From: CAZDXB01 sp964509335
GTDB lineage: Bacteria > Bacteroidota > Ignavibacteria > Kapaibacteriales > UBA2268
NCBI GenBank assembly: GCA_964509335.1
Contig: CAZDXB010000019.1
Span: forward strand, 1-57,927
DNA length: 57,927 bases
Reading direction: 5' to 3'
In this document: positions 9,461 to 18,441 of the stretch, one piece after another
Layout: each line of letters begins with the position of its first letter
Position numbering within the stretch: position 1 is the stretch's first letter
Position numbers and translations under genes: made by a program
Notes under the pieces: model-generated
Database searches by the model: none
The model's input: the letters and a program-made list of their open reading frames with translations, nothing else
What the model was told of the DNA's origin: nothing

Positions 9461-10453
9461 ATGAATTTAAAAACCAAATATTTAGGCTTTGACTTAAAAT
9501 CGCCTTTAGTCGCTTCGGCTTCGCCAGTTTCCGAAAAGGTTGACAATATAAAAAAGATGGAAGATAACGGAGCGGCGGCGGCTGTATTGCATTCTTTGTT
9601 TCAAGAGCAGGTCATAGCGGAACAAAAGGATTTGGACTATTATCTCACAGCCACTCAACACGTTTCAGCGGAAGCCCAATCGTTCTTTCCGGAACCTTAC
9701 GGCTACGTTTTCGGACCGGACGAGTATCTCGAACACATTAAAAAAGCTAAAGACGCCGTAGATATTCCGATTATCGCCAGTATTAACGGCTCTAACATTG
9801 GCGGATGGACAGAATACGCCAAGAATATGGAGGAAGCCGGGGCGGACGCGATAGAATTAAATATATATAACATCCCGACGAACTTGAGTTTAACAGCCGC
9901 CGAAATCGAGCGCGATTACGTCGATATCGTTAAAGCGGTTCGTTCGGCTGTAAAAGTTCCCTTAGCGGTGAAACTAAGCCCATACTTTACTAATATGGCT
10001 AACGTCGCGTTAAAAACAAAAGAAGCGGGCGCGGACGCTTTGGTTCTATTCAATAGATTTATGCAACCTGACATTGACTTGGAAGCGCTGGAAATCTCGC
10101 CGGAGGCTTCGCTTAGCCATGCCGGCTTGAATAGAGTAACAATGCGATGGATAGCGCTTTTGAAAGGAAGAATCAACGCCGATTTTGCCGCCACCGGAGG
10201 CAATCACACCGGCGAAGACGCCGCGAAAATGTTGCTAGTGGGAGCCAACGTCGTTATGATGGCTTCGGCTCTGCTCAAAAACGGCGTAGGACATTTCAAA
10301 ACAGTCGAGAACGAATTAGTTAAATGGATGGAAAAGAAAGAATACGAATCGGTCGAGCAGTTGCAGGGCAGTATGAGTCAAGAAAAGACTCCCGACCCAA
10401 GTTCTTTTGAGAGAGCTCAATATATGAAGGCTTTGTCTAACTATAAGTTTTAA
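9461..10453 (+). CDS. Dihydroorotate dehydrogenase-like FMN protein
   Basis: The 330-residue TIM-barrel flavoprotein resembles class 1 dihydroorotate dehydrogenases. It has SPLVASASPVSEKVDNI near the N-terminus, IIASINGSNIGGWTEYA, a substrate-side segment ELNIYNIP and an FMN phosphate region FAATGGNHTGEDAAKMLLVGANVVMMAS. The start follows GGAGAAG. Its position directly after nifJ (107-base gap) recurs in other anaerobes, where the homologue is annotated only as dihydroorotate-dehydrogenase-like. That context suggests a redox role near the 2-oxoacid oxidoreductases rather than pyrimidine synthesis, but this is inference. A strong terminator follows. Confidence 0.85.
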   Translation: MNLKTKYLGFDLKSPLVASASPVSEKVDNIKKMEDNGAAAAVLHSLFQEQVIAEQKDLDYYLTATQHVSAEAQSFFPEPYGYVFGPDEYLEHIKKAKDAVDIPIIASINGSNIGGWTEYAKNMEEAGADAIELNIYNIPTNLSLTAAEIERDYVDIVKAVRSAVKVPLAVKLSPYFTNMANVALKTKEAGADALVLFNRFMQPDIDLEALEISPEASLSHAGLNRVTMRWIALLKGRINADFAATGGNHTGEDAAKMLLVGANVVMMASALLKNGVGHFKTVENELVKWMEKKEYESVEQLQGSMSQEKTPDPSSFERAQYMKALSNYKF

Positions 10454-10496
10454 ACATTTTAATAACTTATTAGGAAAGTTAGTTTTTTTCATTTAT

Positions 10497-10531
10497 TTGC
10501 CGACTTAGTAACTAAGTCGGCAATTTTTTTG
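10497..10531 (+). terminator. Rho-independent terminator after the flavoprotein gene
   Basis: TTGCCGACTTAG (10497-10508) and CTAAGTCGGCAA (10512-10523) form a perfect 12-bp stem with a TAA loop, followed by seven T residues. It lies 44 bases past the stop codon and separates the nifJ unit from korAB. Confidence 0.92.
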
Positions 10532-10702
10532 TCTATAATTCGTATAGAAAAAACACTTTAGTTACAGTATGAATTAATTTTAACTTAAGGATTGAATTTT
10601 GATTTTAACTTTGCTAAGTTAAAAAAAGATTAAGAAAAAACGGACGAGATATAAATATGAAGCCCCTTAAGTATTTTTATATATTAATATGATACATCGA
10701 TT

Positions 10703-12541
10703 ATGGATAAAAAAACAGAGCCTCTCGAACGGGCGACCGTGCGCTTTGCCGGAGATTCCGGCGACGGAATGCAGATTACGGGAACCCAATTTTCTTTGAC
10801 GTCGGGAACTTTAGGAAACGAAGTAAACACATTTCCCGATTATCCTTCGGAAATCCGCGCTCCCGAAGGCACTTTATACGGAGTCAGCGCCTACCAGTTA
10901 CAGTTCGCTTCCGAACCGATACACACTTTTGGAGATAAAATCAACGTTTTGGTAGCGATGAATGCTTCTTCGTTGAAAGTTAATTTGCCTAAGTTAAAGA
11001 AAGGCGGAATAATTATAGCTAACGCCGCGGGTTTTGACAAAAAGAACTTAAAACTAGCGGAGTACGAAGTAAATCCGCTCGAAAACGGTTCGCTTACCGA
11101 TTATCAGGTAGTGCAAATTGATATGACGGAAATGGTAAAAGAAATTTTATCGGATTTTGAATTGACGAAAAAGAACGTCGAACGAACAAAGAACTTCTTC
11201 GCGTTGGGATTGACCTATTGGTTGTTCGACAGAGACACGGAACCTACTATCAATTGGCTCAAAAAGAAATTCTCAAAGAAGCAAGACATCCAAGACGCGA
11301 ATATCAAAGTAATGCTCGAGGGTTACAATTTCGCTAAAGAATCGGAGTTATTCCCCGTTCAATATAAAATCGAAAAAGCGAAAATGAAACCGGGCGTTTA
11401 CAGAAACTTGACCGGCAACGAAGCTTGCGCCATAGGTCTTACGGTCGCGGCGCGAAAAGCAAAATTGCCGTTATTCGTCGGTTCTTATCCGATTACGCCG
11501 GCGAGCGAAATATTGCATTTCATTTCGGGATATAAAAAATACGGCGTTAAGCTTCTTCAAGCCGAAGACGAAATCGGCGGCATTACGAGCGCTATTGGCG
11601 CGTCATTCGCCGGATATTTCGCGGGAACCACAACCAGCGGTCCCGGGCTTTCCTTAAAAGTCGAATCGGTTGGATTGGCTGTTATTTTAGAGCTGCCTCT
11701 CGTAATAATCGACGTTCAAAGAGGCGGACCTAGCACGGGCTTGCCCACCAAACCCGAACAATCAGATTTATTAATGGCTATGTACGGCAGACACGGCGAA
11801 GCGCCGGTTCCTATCGTAGCCGCGAGAAGTTCCGCGGACTGCTTCCATCAAACGATAGAAGCGGGGCGGCTTGCTGTTAAATATATGACGCCCGTTATTT
11901 TATTGACGGACGGATATTTGGCTCAAGGCACCAGCCCGTTTAGAGTTCCGACGCTGGAAGAGTTGCCCGACATCCATCCGAATTATCCGGAAGAAGGCGA
12001 GGAATACTTGTCTTACAAACGCGACAAGGAAACGCTTGCCAGAAAATGGGCGGTTCCAGGGATGCAAGGTTTCGAGCATAGAATCGGCGGGTTAGAAAAA
12101 GAGGATATTACAGGAAACGTGTCGCAAGAACCGCTAAATCATCAAAGAATGGTGGAACTCAGGCGAGATAAAATTGAAGGGATAGTTCAAGACGTTCCTT
12201 TAGCGGAGATTGACGGAGACAAGAGCGGAGATTTGTTAATAGTCGGTTGGGGAGGCACTTACGGAGCCATCAAGGACGCCGTAGAAGCCGCCAGAGCCGA
12301 AGGGAAAACAGTCTCTTACTGCCATTTAACTCATATCAATCCTTTGCCGAAAAATATGAGAGAAATTGTCGATAGTTTTGACAGGATACTAATTCCAGAA
12401 CTTAATTTAGGACATTTGAGACATATTTTCGAATCTATATACTTGAGACCGATGCTAGGTCTTAACAAAGTGCAGGGATTGCCTCTAAAATCCGACGAAG
12501 TTAAAAATAAAATTGACGAATTGTTATCGGGGGGTAATTAA
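10703..12541 (+). CDS. korA: 2-oxoglutarate:ferredoxin oxidoreductase, alpha subunit (gamma-alpha fusion)
   Basis: The 612-residue protein begins with the gamma domain (VRFAGDSGDGMQITGTQF, residues about 13-30, and EIRAPEGTLYGVSAYQLQF). It continues from about residue 235 into the pyrimidine-binding alpha domain (GNEACAIGLTVAARKAKL, YPITPASEILHF, TTTSGPGLSLKVESVG, QRGGPSTGLPTKPEQSDL). This fused form is characteristic of KorA-type 2-oxoacid:acceptor oxidoreductases. With KorB it interconverts 2-oxoglutarate and succinyl-CoA using ferredoxin. No good Shine-Dalgarno precedes the ATG. korB starts two bases after its stop. Substrate choice (2-oxoglutarate over another 2-oxoacid) is inferred from the family and the nearby citrate synthase and malate dehydrogenase. 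Confidence 0.93.
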   Translation: MDKKTEPLERATVRFAGDSGDGMQITGTQFSLTSGTLGNEVNTFPDYPSEIRAPEGTLYGVSAYQLQFASEPIHTFGDKINVLVAMNASSLKVNLPKLKKGGIIIANAAGFDKKNLKLAEYEVNPLENGSLTDYQVVQIDMTEMVKEILSDFELTKKNVERTKNFFALGLTYWLFDRDTEPTINWLKKKFSKKQDIQDANIKVMLEGYNFAKESELFPVQYKIEKAKMKPGVYRNLTGNEACAIGLTVAARKAKLPLFVGSYPITPASEILHFISGYKKYGVKLLQAEDEIGGITSAIGASFAGYFAGTTTSGPGLSLKVESVGLAVILELPLVIIDVQRGGPSTGLPTKPEQSDLLMAMYGRHGEAPVPIVAARSSADCFHQTIEAGRLAVKYMTPVILLTDGYLAQGTSPFRVPTLEELPDIHPNYPEEGEEYLSYKRDKETLARKWAVPGMQGFEHRIGGLEKEDITGNVSQEPLNHQRMVELRRDKIEGIVQDVPLAEIDGDKSGDLLIVGWGGTYGAIKDAVEAARAEGKTVSYCHLTHINPLPKNMREIVDSFDRILIPELNLGHLRHIFESIYLRPMLGLNKVQGLPLKSDEVKNKIDELLSGGN

Positions 12542-12542
12542 T

Positions 12543-13592
12543 ATGAATACAATAATAGATAATATAATGACGCACGAGCACGAAGGTCCGGTGCAAACAA
12601 AGTCTAAAGAGTTCAACACTCCGATAGACGTAAGATGGTGTCCCGGATGCGGCAGTTACTCAGTTTTAGCGCAAGTCAAAAAAGTTCTGTCCAAAGTAAA
12701 CGTACCAAAAGAGAAATTCGTATTTGTTTCGGGAATAGGTTGCTCGAGCCGATTCCCTTATTACGTGGACGTTTACGCTATGCACACAACCCACGGCAGA
12801 GCGATTGCCGTAGCATCGGGAGTAAAAATCGCCAGACCCGATTTGTCCGTCTGGATAGCTACAGGCGACGGCGACGGATTAAGCATCGGCGGCAATCACT
12901 TCATTCACGCCGCCAGAAGAAATCTAGACCTGCAAGTTTTGTTGTTCAACAACGCCGTTTATAGCTTAACAAAAGGGCAATATTCGCCCACTTCGGAAGA
13001 AGGTCAAGTAACTAAATCTTCGCCTTTGGGCGTTTTGGATTATCCTTTTAATCCCGTTTCTCTCGCGCTTGGTTCTAACGCTACCTTCGTAGCTAGAGCT
13101 TTCGATAGAGACCCCAAAACAATGACGGACTTGTTCGAGAGGGCGCATCAACACAAAGGATTCTCTTTCGTGGAAACTTACGCTAATTGCGTTATTTATA
13201 ACGACGGAGCTTTCGATTTATACACTAGAAAAGATACGAGAAAAGAGCATACCGTTCATTTACAGCACGGACAACCTTTGGTGTTCGGCGATGAAGACGA
13301 TAAAGGAATCATTATGGACGGCTTCAAACCAAAAGTTGTTTCTTTGAAAGACGGCAAGTATAGCAAAGACGATTTGTTGGTTCACGACGAAAAGGATTCC
13401 ACCTTAGCGTTTGTTTTAGCTAATATGTCTTATCATTCTCACGTTCCAAGACCTTACGGAGTGTTTTTATCTCTTGAAAAACCCACTTACGAAGACAAAA
13501 TAGTTCATCAAATAGAACAACACAAAGACGACCCGGGAGCTTACGACTTGGTAGATTTGATGAGAGGCGACGATTGGTGGGAGATTAAGTAA
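12543..13592 (+). CDS. korB: 2-oxoglutarate:ferredoxin oxidoreductase, beta subunit
   Basis: The start is taken as the ATG at 12543, one base after korA, with GGGGGG seven bases upstream. A longer reading would begin inside korA. The product is 349 residues. The [4Fe-4S] ligand motif WCPGCG (Cys33, Cys36) is followed by GIGCSSRFPYY and the TPP-Mg motif GDGDGLSIGGNHFIHAARRN with FNNAVYSLTKGQ. This is the catalytic half of the KorAB heterodimer. The C-terminal region (LVHDEKDSTLAFVLANM) is also typical of KorB. A bidirectional terminator follows within 35 bases. Confidence 0.95.
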   Translation: MNTIIDNIMTHEHEGPVQTKSKEFNTPIDVRWCPGCGSYSVLAQVKKVLSKVNVPKEKFVFVSGIGCSSRFPYYVDVYAMHTTHGRAIAVASGVKIARPDLSVWIATGDGDGLSIGGNHFIHAARRNLDLQVLLFNNAVYSLTKGQYSPTSEEGQVTKSSPLGVLDYPFNPVSLALGSNATFVARAFDRDPKTMTDLFERAHQHKGFSFVETYANCVIYNDGAFDLYTRKDTRKEHTVHLQHGQPLVFGDEDDKGIIMDGFKPKVVSLKDGKYSKDDLLVHDEKDSTLAFVLANMSYHSHVPRPYGVFLSLEKPTYEDKIVHQIEQHKDDPGAYDLVDLMRGDDWWEIK

Positions 13593-13624
13593 AACTCCGT
13601 ATTAATAACGGTTCAATAAATAAG

Positions 13625-13660
13625 AAAAGGGGAATTCTTTTTTTAGAATTCCCCTTTTTT
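13625..13660. terminator. Bidirectional terminator between korB and mdh
   Basis: AAAAGGGGAATTCT and AGAATTCCCCTTTT form a 14-bp inverted repeat around a run of T. The flanking A and T tracts allow it to end transcription from korAB on the plus strand and from mdh on the minus strand, which converge here. Confidence 0.9.
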
Positions 13661-13682
13661 ACGTTTTAAGCTATTTAATCGT

Positions 13683-14618
13683 TTAGAGGTTGAGAAGTTT
13701 CTTCGCTTCCTCTATAGTTTTCTCTACGTGGTCGGCGGATTTCTTAAGCGATTTTTTCTCTTCGTCGTTCAAGTTCAATTCAATTACTTCTTCGACGCCT
13801 TCTTTGCCTAATTTAACGGGCATTCCCAGAACGATGTCTTTGTAACCGTATTCGCCTTGCAACTTAACCGAGCAAGGCAGTATTCTTTTCTGGTCTCTGG
13901 TCATAGCTTCGACCATTTCCGCGACGGCTGAGGAAGGAGCGTAGTAAGCGCTTCCCGTCTTCAGATACTTGACGATTTCGCCGCCGCCTTTTGCGGTTCT
14001 TTCAACGATAGCGTCGATTTTATCTTTCGGTAGCAAGTCCCTTAAAGGAATGCCGGCGACAGTTGTATATCTTGGTAGAGGAACCATTGTGTCGCCGTGT
14101 CCGCCGAGCAACAACGCTTGAATGTCTTGCATAGCGTAGCCGGTTTCCATCGAAATAAACGAACGATAACGCCCGGTGTCGAGAATTCCAGCCATACCGA
14201 ACACCCTGCTTCTTGGCAGTTTAGTCGCTTCGTAAGCGACGTAAGTCATAACGTCCAACGGATTGGAAACGATTAAGAAATACGCGTTCGGCGATTTTTC
14301 GTAAGCTTGGTCGATACATCCCTTGACGATGTTGGCGTTTTTGACTAAGAGGTCGTCCCTACTCATACCTGGTTTCCTCGGCAATCCAGCTGTTTGAATA
14401 ACAATATCCGAGTCTTTTGTGTCTTCATAATCGTTAGTTCCGATAATTTTGGTTTCGGAGCCTCTGATTGGCATCGATTCGTACATATCGAGAGCTTTTC
14501 CTTGAGGAATGCCTTCCAATATATCTAATAAGATTACTTCAGAGGCTAATTCGTCGTTGGCGAGCAATTGCGCCGTTGTTTCTCCAACGTGTCCGGCGCC
14601 TATTACTGTTATCTTCAT
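13683..14618 (-). CDS. mdh: Malate dehydrogenase (Chlorobium-like, LDH-type)
   Basis: The 311-residue enzyme interconverts malate and oxaloacetate with NAD. It shows the Rossmann motif GAGHVGE (residues 7-13), Asp32 for NAD specificity, the active-site loop GLPRKPGMSRDDLL (Arg81, Arg87), the SNPLDVMTY segment and the catalytic His174 in LGGHGDTMVP. The sequence GIPQGKALDMYES and the overall length match the tetrameric MDHs of Chlorobium and Chloroflexus rather than the E. coli type. It lies 80 bases downstream of gltA on the same strand and is probably cotranscribed with it. Confidence 0.96.
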   Translation of the reverse strand: MKITVIGAGHVGETTAQLLANDELASEVILLDILEGIPQGKALDMYESMPIRGSETKIIGTNDYEDTKDSDIVIQTAGLPRKPGMSRDDLLVKNANIVKGCIDQAYEKSPNAYFLIVSNPLDVMTYVAYEATKLPRSRVFGMAGILDTGRYRSFISMETGYAMQDIQALLLGGHGDTMVPLPRYTTVAGIPLRDLLPKDKIDAIVERTAKGGGEIVKYLKTGSAYYAPSSAVAEMVEAMTRDQKRILPCSVKLQGEYGYKDIVLGMPVKLGKEGVEEVIELNLNDEEKKSLKKSADHVEKTIEEAKKLLNL

Positions 14619-14698
14619 AACAATCCCTTCGAATTTGTTTTAAATATTCCTTAAAATAGTATTCGAGGGGCTTTGCGCCCCTCGAACGATATAGATAA

Positions 14699-15979
14699 TT
14701 ATTTTGCGCCGACGATTTCTTTGAATTTTCCTGTCGGCAATGATTTCGGTCGCGTTATGGGATATCCCATAGCTCTGGCAACTACCGCTTGCGAGCAGAT
14801 GCCAAGCGCTCTTGAGATGCTGAACAGCACGGTGTAATAGCTGAATTCTTTCAGTCCGTAGTTATACAAGAGCGAACCTGAACCGGCATCCACGTTTGGA
14901 TACGGATTCTTGATTTTCTTGATTTGTTTCAAGACTTCAGGCACCACTTCGTAAACTCTGGCGACTGTCTTGAATACCGGGCTGTCCGGGCAATAGGTTT
15001 TGCCGAAGTCTAAGAACGCCGTATATCTCGGGTCGGTTACTCTTAACACAGCGTGACCGTAACCCGGAATAACTTTACCTGAATTCAATGTGTCCCAAGT
15101 GTATTTGTCAATTTGCTCTTTAGTCGGGGCGCCGTCGAATTGGTCCATTAATTTGAGAACCCAGTCCAAACACTCTTGGTTGGCTAATCCGTGAAGCGGA
15201 CCGGCTAAACCGTTCAATCCGCCCGACAATGCGTAATACAAGTCGGAAAGCGCCGAGTTAATCGTAGCGGCGGAGAAAGCCGATACGTTGCCGCCTTCGT
15301 GGTCGGAGTGAAGAGTTAGATATAATCTCATTAGTTTAGTCAACTCTTCGTTGGGATCCGGCAATCCGAGCATAATAGCGAAATTCTTCGCCCAGTCGGC
15401 GTCCTTGTCCGGCGGAATCCTGTCGCCTTTGTTATATCTCTTGCGATAAACAAAAGCGCCGAGAGCCGGTAGTTTCGCTAGAATATTAAGAGCGTCTTCC
15501 AAAGTTGGCTCCCAATAATCCGTTTTCTTCATTCCTTCGGCGTACTTTTTAGCGAATTCCGATTCGTGCTGCATTGCCAAGATGCCGGTGTTGAACATCG
15601 TCATAGGATGCGAATCGGCGGGCATCGCCTCTAACGTTTTCCATACATACTCCGGAACGTCTTCTCTTTTCTTGAACTCCTCGTGCAACTCGCCGAGTTC
15701 TTTATCGTTCGGCAAATCGCCGGTTAAAAGCAACCAAAGAATTTCTTCGGGTTTTTTGTCGAATAACTCTTTTAATTCAATTCCCCTGATAATTAAACCT
15801 TTTTGGGGAGGCACTTCGGAAGTGTCGCAAACAAGACCTTTAACGCCTCTTAAACCTCCGTAAGCCTGAGCTAAAGTAACTTTTGATACTTCTTTGTCCG
15901 CGTTTTCCTTGACAAACGCTTTGATTTCCGTTCTTTCCTTTTCGAACTTTCCCGCTAGTTTTTCTTTTAAGATTGACAT
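14699..15979 (-). CDS. gltA: Citrate synthase, eukaryotic/Geobacter-like type
   Basis: The 426-residue enzyme condenses acetyl-CoA with oxaloacetate. Active-site segments are LTLHSDHEGGNVSAFSA, GLNGLAGPLHGLANQECL (catalytic His), VIPGYGHAVLRVTDPRY (catalytic His) and a later DAGSGSLLYNYG segment. The wording of these blocks is that of mitochondrial citrate synthases, which in bacteria is shared by Geobacter and relatives and differs from the usual E. coli or Bacillus type. Placed upstream of mdh and convergent with korAB, it completes a TCA block. A GAACAA-N4-TTGTTC palindrome lies about 50 bases upstream of the start. Confidence 0.95.
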   Translation of the reverse strand: MSILKEKLAGKFEKERTEIKAFVKENADKEVSKVTLAQAYGGLRGVKGLVCDTSEVPPQKGLIIRGIELKELFDKKPEEILWLLLTGDLPNDKELGELHEEFKKREDVPEYVWKTLEAMPADSHPMTMFNTGILAMQHESEFAKKYAEGMKKTDYWEPTLEDALNILAKLPALGAFVYRKRYNKGDRIPPDKDADWAKNFAIMLGLPDPNEELTKLMRLYLTLHSDHEGGNVSAFSAATINSALSDLYYALSGGLNGLAGPLHGLANQECLDWVLKLMDQFDGAPTKEQIDKYTWDTLNSGKVIPGYGHAVLRVTDPRYTAFLDFGKTYCPDSPVFKTVARVYEVVPEVLKQIKKIKNPYPNVDAGSGSLLYNYGLKEFSYYTVLFSISRALGICSQAVVARAMGYPITRPKSLPTGKFKEIVGAK

Positions 15980-16367
15980 ACGCGCCTCGCTTCAATAATT
16001 GTACTTATTAATTAATTATTATGTTAAACGAACAAACTATTGTTCATCATTTCGATTTTAGCCGACACTAATTTATATATTTGCCTTAGGCAATAACTTG
16101 CTTAGCCTTGATTTATTTCTGCCCGAACCTTCGTTGCGAGCAATAGGCGCTTTACTTTGTCTTTCGTCTGTCATTTGGCTTGTTTGCATCATTTATCTTT
16201 TATTCTACGTTCGTAAAATTTATGAAATAAAGCGGTCTTATCCAATTTATATCATAAATATTTCCTTTTTCTGTATTCGCTATGTGTAAATTACGAAATT
16301 TTACTTATTGCCGAAAATAATATTTGTTTTAGTTTCCGCTAAACAAAAAATTGTTTTATATAAAACA
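15980..16367. promoter_or_regulatory. Divergent intergenic region between gltA and a sensor kinase
   Basis: This stretch of almost 390 bases must hold the promoters of gltA (leftward) and the kinase (rightward). Visible elements are the inverted repeat GAACAA-actA-TTGTTC at 16030-16045, a candidate operator for gltA, and a short hairpin TTGCC-TTA-GGCAA at 16080-16092. A short open frame at 16098-16289 is not credible as a gene. The identity of any regulator is unknown. Confidence 0.45.
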
Positions 16368-17927
16368 ATGAAAAGCAAAGAACAAAATATAGGAGAATTG
16401 AAAAGTCGAATCCGCTCGCTAGAAAAGGATTTAGAAAAAACACGCCTAAATCTGAGTAAAGCCGATTTGGAAAGCTCGTTTTATAACGAGATTCTGAACG
16501 AGAGCGTCGATATAATTTACAAACTAGATTTCATACCTTGCTTAAAATTAGTTTATATTAGCCCTTCGATAAAAAGCGTAATGAACCGTAGATTAAAAGA
16601 GGCGTATTTAAATCCTTTTATCTTATTAAAAATCGTTCATCCCGAATATTTTTGGGTAGTAAGAGATATCGCCCAAAAACCAAAAAAATATCACAAAAAA
16701 CCAGTTGACATTAAGCTGAGTCGGGACGACGGTTCTTTAATGTGGGTGGAGCAAATCAGCGTTTTTCAGTTCAACGAAAAGGGAGAAGTGAAATCCTTGA
16801 TTGGAATCGCTAGAGATATTACGGAGTTTAAGATAAAGCAGGAAAAATTCCAAGAAACGCTAAAGAAATACGAAGCTTTATTTGAATCAAACGCCAACGC
16901 CTTGCTAATAATAGACGCAGAAACAATGAAAATTAGAGACGCCAACGCTAAAGCTCAAGAAATGTATGGTTACGCCGACGAAGAATTCAAAAAATTAAGA
17001 GCTAATCAAATTTGCCTTCAACCGGAAAACACGGACGAATTTTTAGAGTCGAACAAGGAAGAAGGCGTTATTAAAAAACACGTCGATAAGAACGGCGCCG
17101 TATTTCCCGTGGAGGTTTTCCCCAGTAAAATTGAATTGCGCGGGGAAAAATTAATAATTGTTTCCGCTAGAAATATCAGCAAGCGTTTGCAAAAAGAAGA
17201 AAAAATCAAACGAAACGAACGCGCCCTTAAAGAAGCTAACACCAGCAAAGACAGATATTTCTCAATATTGGCTCACGATTTAAGGACTCCCTTGATAGCC
17301 TTCCTTGGTTTGAGCAAAACGCTATCGGAAGAAGCTCTGGAACTTTCGCCAAAAGAACTCCAAGAGATGTTCGGCTCTTTGCGGATTTCGGCAGAGTCGT
17401 TATACAAACTTCTCGAAAATTTGCTGCAGTGGGCGGAAGTCCAACGAGGAGACATCAAGTTCAGTCCTAAGAACGTAAATTTGAACGATATAGCAACTGT
17501 TTGCGCCAGTTCGTATAGGACTAACGCCGAGAACAAGTCCGTAACAATCAACAATCAAATTGACGACGACATTCAAGCCTACGCCGACTCGTTTATGACG
17601 GAAACTATTATCAGAAATCTAATTTCAAACGCAATCAAATTCTCCTATGAAAACGGCGAAGTTATAATAAAAAACGAAATCAAGGACGACTTCATATCGA
17701 TATCCGTCGAGGATTTCGGAATAGGTTTGGCGAAACAAAAAACCGAAAATCTGTTTGATTTAGGGGAAATAAGTTCGGAAAAAGGCACAAGCGGGGAACG
17801 CGGAACTGGATTAGGCTTAATATTATGCGACGAATTCGTTAGAATAAACGGGGGGGAGATATGGGCGGACGTCGAAAGAGAAAAAGGAAGCAAATTCATC
17901 TTCACGCTGCCGAAAGCGAAATTGTAA
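16368..17927 (+). CDS. PAS-domain sensor histidine kinase
   Basis: The start is placed at the ATG at 16368 (MKSKEQN); the frame is open further upstream but without a plausible signal. The 519-residue product has an N-terminal coiled coil (ELKSRIRSLEKDLEKTRLNL), two PAS domains with PAC-type ends (YKLDFIPCLKLVYISPS; ALFESNANALLIIDAETMKI), then a HisKA domain with phospho-accepting His303 in ILAHDLRTPLIAF. An HATPase domain follows with the N box IIRNLISNAIKF, G1 DFGIGL and G2 GTGLGL. No transmembrane segment is visible, so it is probably a cytoplasmic sensor. No response regulator is adjacent, so it is an orphan kinase in this window. Confidence 0.93.
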   Translation: MKSKEQNIGELKSRIRSLEKDLEKTRLNLSKADLESSFYNEILNESVDIIYKLDFIPCLKLVYISPSIKSVMNRRLKEAYLNPFILLKIVHPEYFWVVRDIAQKPKKYHKKPVDIKLSRDDGSLMWVEQISVFQFNEKGEVKSLIGIARDITEFKIKQEKFQETLKKYEALFESNANALLIIDAETMKIRDANAKAQEMYGYADEEFKKLRANQICLQPENTDEFLESNKEEGVIKKHVDKNGAVFPVEVFPSKIELRGEKLIIVSARNISKRLQKEEKIKRNERALKEANTSKDRYFSILAHDLRTPLIAFLGLSKTLSEEALELSPKELQEMFGSLRISAESLYKLLENLLQWAEVQRGDIKFSPKNVNLNDIATVCASSYRTNAENKSVTINNQIDDDIQAYADSFMTETIIRNLISNAIKFSYENGEVIIKNEIKDDFISISVEDFGIGLAKQKTENLFDLGEISSEKGTSGERGTGLGLILCDEFVRINGGEIWADVEREKGSKFIFTLPKAKL

Positions 17928-17952
17928 CTTGCAGCAAAGACGCGACAAAACT

Positions 17953-18441
17953 CTACATAAACAAAAACTGCTTCCAGTCTTCGCGCTCTTTATTGATGAA
18001 TTTTTTTAGGAACATTAGGTGATTCGGACGGTAAGGAGCGTTTATTAGCTTCATTCCCGCTTCTTTGGGCATTCTGTTGCCTTTTTTATTGTTGCATTTT
18101 TTGCAAGCGGTTACTAGGTTCTCCCAAGTGTCAACTCCGCCTCTAGATTTGGGAACTACGTGGTCAATCGTAAGGTCTTTGGTTTTCGCGCCGCAATACT
18201 GGCAACGAGACTCGTCCCGATAGTGAATATTCTTCCTGGTAAGCTCGATTCTCTTGTAAGGAATATGAACGAATCGAAGCAAACGTATAACGCTTGGATA
18301 AGGCAGCGACGCGCTGATAGACCTTAAGAGAAGCCCGTCGCGTTTTGTTACAATTTCAGCTTTAGTTAAGAATAGAAGCAAGACGGCTTTTTTGCCAGAA
18401 CAGACGCTAATCGGTTCGTAGCTTTGGTTCAATATTAGCAC
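17953..18441 (-). CDS. HNH endonuclease family protein
   Basis: The 162-residue protein has a C-terminal HNH domain: zinc-binding CQYCG and CKKCN pairs flank DLTIDHVVPKSRGGVDTWENLV, containing the catalytic His and the N of the HNH motif. The N-terminal half (MLILNQSYEPISVCSGKKAVLLLF) matches the widespread stand-alone HNH family of Bacteroidota, Cyanobacteria and Actinobacteria, whose cellular role is unknown. The predicted start is a GTG at 18441, inside the end of the upstream small ORF (7-base overlap, GTGCTAA), which suggests translational coupling. Confidence 0.9.
   Translation of the reverse strand: MLILNQSYEPISVCSGKKAVLLLFLTKAEIVTKRDGLLLRSISASLPYPSVIRLLRFVHIPYKRIELTRKNIHYRDESRCQYCGAKTKDLTIDHVVPKSRGGVDTWENLVTACKKCNNKKGNRMPKEAGMKLINAPYRPNHLMFLKKFINKEREDWKQFLFM

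Noticed and set aside
16098..16289. 63-codon open frame with hydrophobic residues between gltA and the sensor kinase
   Set aside because: It begins at TTG without a ribosome site, its residues look random and it lies in a divergent promoter region.
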